Assembly (NCBI GenBank): GCA_946002045.1
Contig: CAMFYM010000066.1
Span: forward strand, 1-6,918
DNA from: an uncultured Clostridia bacterium
GTDB taxonomy: Bacteria > Bacillota > Clostridia > Oscillospirales > Acutalibacteraceae
DNA length: 6,918 nucleotides
Direction of reading: 5' to 3'
Shown here: piece by piece, positions 5,523-6,918 of the stretch
Layout of the letters: each line of letters starts with the position of its first letter
Position numbering within the stretch: position 1 is the stretch's first letter
Position numbers and translations under genes: made by a program
Notes under the pieces: model-generated
Told to the model about the DNA's origin: nothing
Databases searched by the model: none
Seen by the model: the letters and a program-made list of their open reading frames with translations, nothing else

Positions 5523-6918
5523 TTTATCATACCCAAAAATTTCTCTTCATCAATTATCTCTACACCTAACGCCTGTGCTTTATCAAGCTTTGAGCCTGCC
5601 TCCTCACCGGCAAGAACATAGGTAGTTTTTTTAGATACAGATGATGATGTTTTGCCACCGTAGGATTCAATAATTTTAGATGCCTCATTTCTTTTTAAGG
5701 TAGGTAATGTGCCTGTTAGAACAAAGGTCATACCTTCAAACCTATTATCCTTAATTTGAGATGTGCTTGTCATATTTACACCGGCAGTCTTTAGTCCTTC
5801 AATAAGCTCTCTTGCAGACTCAGAAGCAAAATATTCAAACACACTTTCAGCCATTATTTGACCATATCCATCAATCTCAAGAATATCATTAACTGTGGCA
5901 TTGATTATATTGTCAATATTTTTAAACTTATCTGCAAGCAGCTTACCTGCCTTAGCACCAATGTGCCTAATGCCGAGAGCAAATATCAGTTTAGACAAAT
6001 CGTTGGATTTTGACTTATCAACAGATTTTTTAATATTATTTGCACTTGTTTCCTGGAAGCCGTCAAGCTCTGCAATTTTATTATAGTCAAGATTGTAAAT
6101 ATCGCAGGTGCTTTTAATCAAGCCGTTATTTACAAATGTTTCAATAATAGCAGGGCCTAATCCTTCAATATCCATTGCATCTCTTGAACAAAAGTGAATA
6201 AGATTACGCAAAAGCTGAGCAGGACATTCGGGATTTATACATCTTATTGCTGCCTCATCATTTTCTCTGATTACTCTTTCACCACAGGACGGACATTGTG
6301 TTGGGAATGTAAATACGCTATTACCACAATGCTCATTAACACAAAGCACCTCAGGAATAATATCTCCTGCTTTACGCACAGTAACAATATCACCGATGGC
6401 AATTCCCTTTTCGTTAATAAAATCTTGGTTGTGCAGTGTTGCTCTGCTAACTGTTGTGCCTGCAAGATGTACGCTTTCAAGCACAGCAGTAGGTGTTAGT
6501 ACACCTGTTCTGCCTACTGCAATTTCAATATCAATAAGCTTTGTCTGTTTTTCTTCAGGTGGATATTTAAAGGCTACTGCCCATTTTGGATATTTGGCAG
6601 TTGATCCTAAATCCTCTCTGTAATTAAACTCGTCAATCTTAATTACAGCACCGTCAATATCAAATTCAAGATTACCTCGGTTATCACCAATTCTATCTAT
6701 CTCTGCAATAGCTTCCTCAATAGTATCAACTTTTTTATAAAACGGTACTGTGTTAAATCCAAGCTCTTTAAGAAAATCCAATGACTCCTTATGTGAATTA
6801 AGCTCGACACCATCTATTTGCTGAATATTAAAAATGAATATATCAAGTCCTCTTGAGGCAGTTACTGCACTGTCCTTTTGCCTTAATGAGCCTGCTGCTG
6901 CATTACGGGGATTTTTAA
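5519..6918 (-). CDS. ligA: NAD-dependent DNA ligase LigA, C-terminal 465 residues (cut by right edge)
   Basis: LigA seals nicks in duplex DNA during replication and repair using NAD+. The reading frame stays open to the right edge, and my translation there begins KNPRNAAAGSLRQKD, the conserved adenylation-domain motif normally near residue 200; about 200 N-terminal residues, including the KxDG lysine, lie outside. In numbering from the edge, the order is: rest of the adenylation domain with DGAVIK (88-93) and KYPKWAVAFKYP (108-119); OB fold (about 123-195, with VGRTGVLTP and VRKAGDIIPE); Cys4 zinc finger (C208, C211, C226, C231); helix-hairpin-helix repeats (about 240-380, with IEGLG, LGIRHIGAKAG and IDGYG); and a BRCT domain (about 391-465, with FVLTGTLP and YVLAGEEAGSKLDKA). 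The TTG at 6781 is an internal leucine codon, not a start. The gene ends with TGA overlapping the ATG of the membrane-protein gene. The visible part looks intact. Confidence 0.97.
   Translation of the reverse strand, partial: KNPRNAAAGSLRQKDSAVTASRGLDIFIFNIQQIDGVELNSHKESLDFLKELGFNTVPFYKKVDTIEEAIAEIDRIGDNRGNLEFDIDGAVIKIDEFNYREDLGSTAKYPKWAVAFKYPPEEKQTKLIDIEIAVGRTGVLTPTAVLESVHLAGTTVSRATLHNQDFINEKGIAIGDIVTVRKAGDIIPEVLCVNEHCGNSVFTFPTQCPSCGERVIRENDEAAIRCINPECPAQLLRNLIHFCSRDAMDIEGLGPAIIETFVNNGLIKSTCDIYNLDYNKIAELDGFQETSANNIKKSVDKSKSNDLSKLIFALGIRHIGAKAGKLLADKFKNIDNIINATVNDILEIDGYGQIMAESVFEYFASESARELIEGLKTAGVNMTSTSQIKDNRFEGMTFVLTGTLPTLKRNEASKIIESYGGKTSSSVSKKTTYVLAGEEAGSKLDKAQALGVEIIDEEKFLGMIK

Larger units (their letters stand above)
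1..6918 (-). other. Interior of one tightly packed operon
   Basis: Seven genes run in the same direction with junctions of -4, +9, -1, -8, -8 and -4 nt (from right to left). There is no room for a promoter or terminator between genes, and I saw no hairpin followed by a T-run on the minus strand. Transcription must start beyond the right edge, or from a promoter inside a coding region that I could not identify, and end beyond the left edge. Co-transcription is inferred from spacing only. Confidence 0.8.

Noticed and set aside
6271..6480. Minus-strand 69-residue frame inside ligA, a possible frameshift
   Set aside because: LigA is uninterrupted in its own frame across this stretch with intact motifs, so there is no frameshift to repair.
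6194..6499. Plus-strand 101-residue reading frame rich in Cys
   Set aside because: It lies wholly opposite the LigA OB/zinc-finger region, has no Shine-Dalgarno support and reads as low-complexity antisense; a shadow of ligA.
6779..6781. TTG as the start of a 420-residue LigA
   Set aside because: The frame continues upstream without a stop to the window edge and encodes NPRNAAAGSLRQ and further conserved LigA sequence, so this TTG is an internal leucine codon.

Overview
The window is a solid block of protein-coding DNA with every gene on the minus strand. The DNA looks AT-rich, most starts have Shine-Dalgarno sites, and the code is standard (TGA and TAA both act as stops). Gene content and motif style (NAD-dependent LigA, a Firmicutes-type MurD, M42 peptidases, an aluminium-resistance/methionine gamma-lyase-like protein) point to a low-GC Gram-positive bacterium, most likely an anaerobic clostridium (class Clostridia, perhaps Oscillospirales/Ruminococcaceae). 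The class-level call is fairly confident; the lower ranks are a guess from memory, not from a search.

In the direction of transcription (right to left) the order is: the C-terminal two thirds of NAD-dependent DNA ligase LigA, cut by the right edge; an unrecognised 277-residue protein with two N-terminal membrane segments; MurD, the UDP-N-acetylmuramoylalanine-D-glutamate ligase; two tandem, diverged M42-family metallo-aminopeptidases; a GNAT-type acetyltransferase; and the N-terminal part of a PLP-dependent methionine gamma-lyase/aluminium-resistance family protein, cut by the left edge.

The junctions are a 4-nt overlap (ATGA), a 9-nt gap, a 1-nt overlap (TAATG), two 8-nt overlaps (ATGCTTAA and ATGATTAA) and a 4-nt overlap (ATGA). 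No non-coding stretch exceeds 9 nt. No promoter, terminator, RNA gene, mobile element or CRISPR was seen, so the window reads as the interior of one operon with translational coupling along its length.

Functionally it mixes DNA replication/repair (LigA), peptidoglycan precursor synthesis (MurD) and peptide/amino-acid turnover (two M42 peptidases, an acetyltransferase and a PLP enzyme). This looks like a housekeeping operon of convenience, with a possible amino-acid theme downstream of murD. I do not see a clear new biological system. The least explained element is the two-TM protein between ligA and murD. Two gene boundaries need care: the second M42 gene most likely starts at the ATG at 2240 rather than the GTG at 2270, and ligA runs in frame off the right edge rather than starting at a TTG at 6781.
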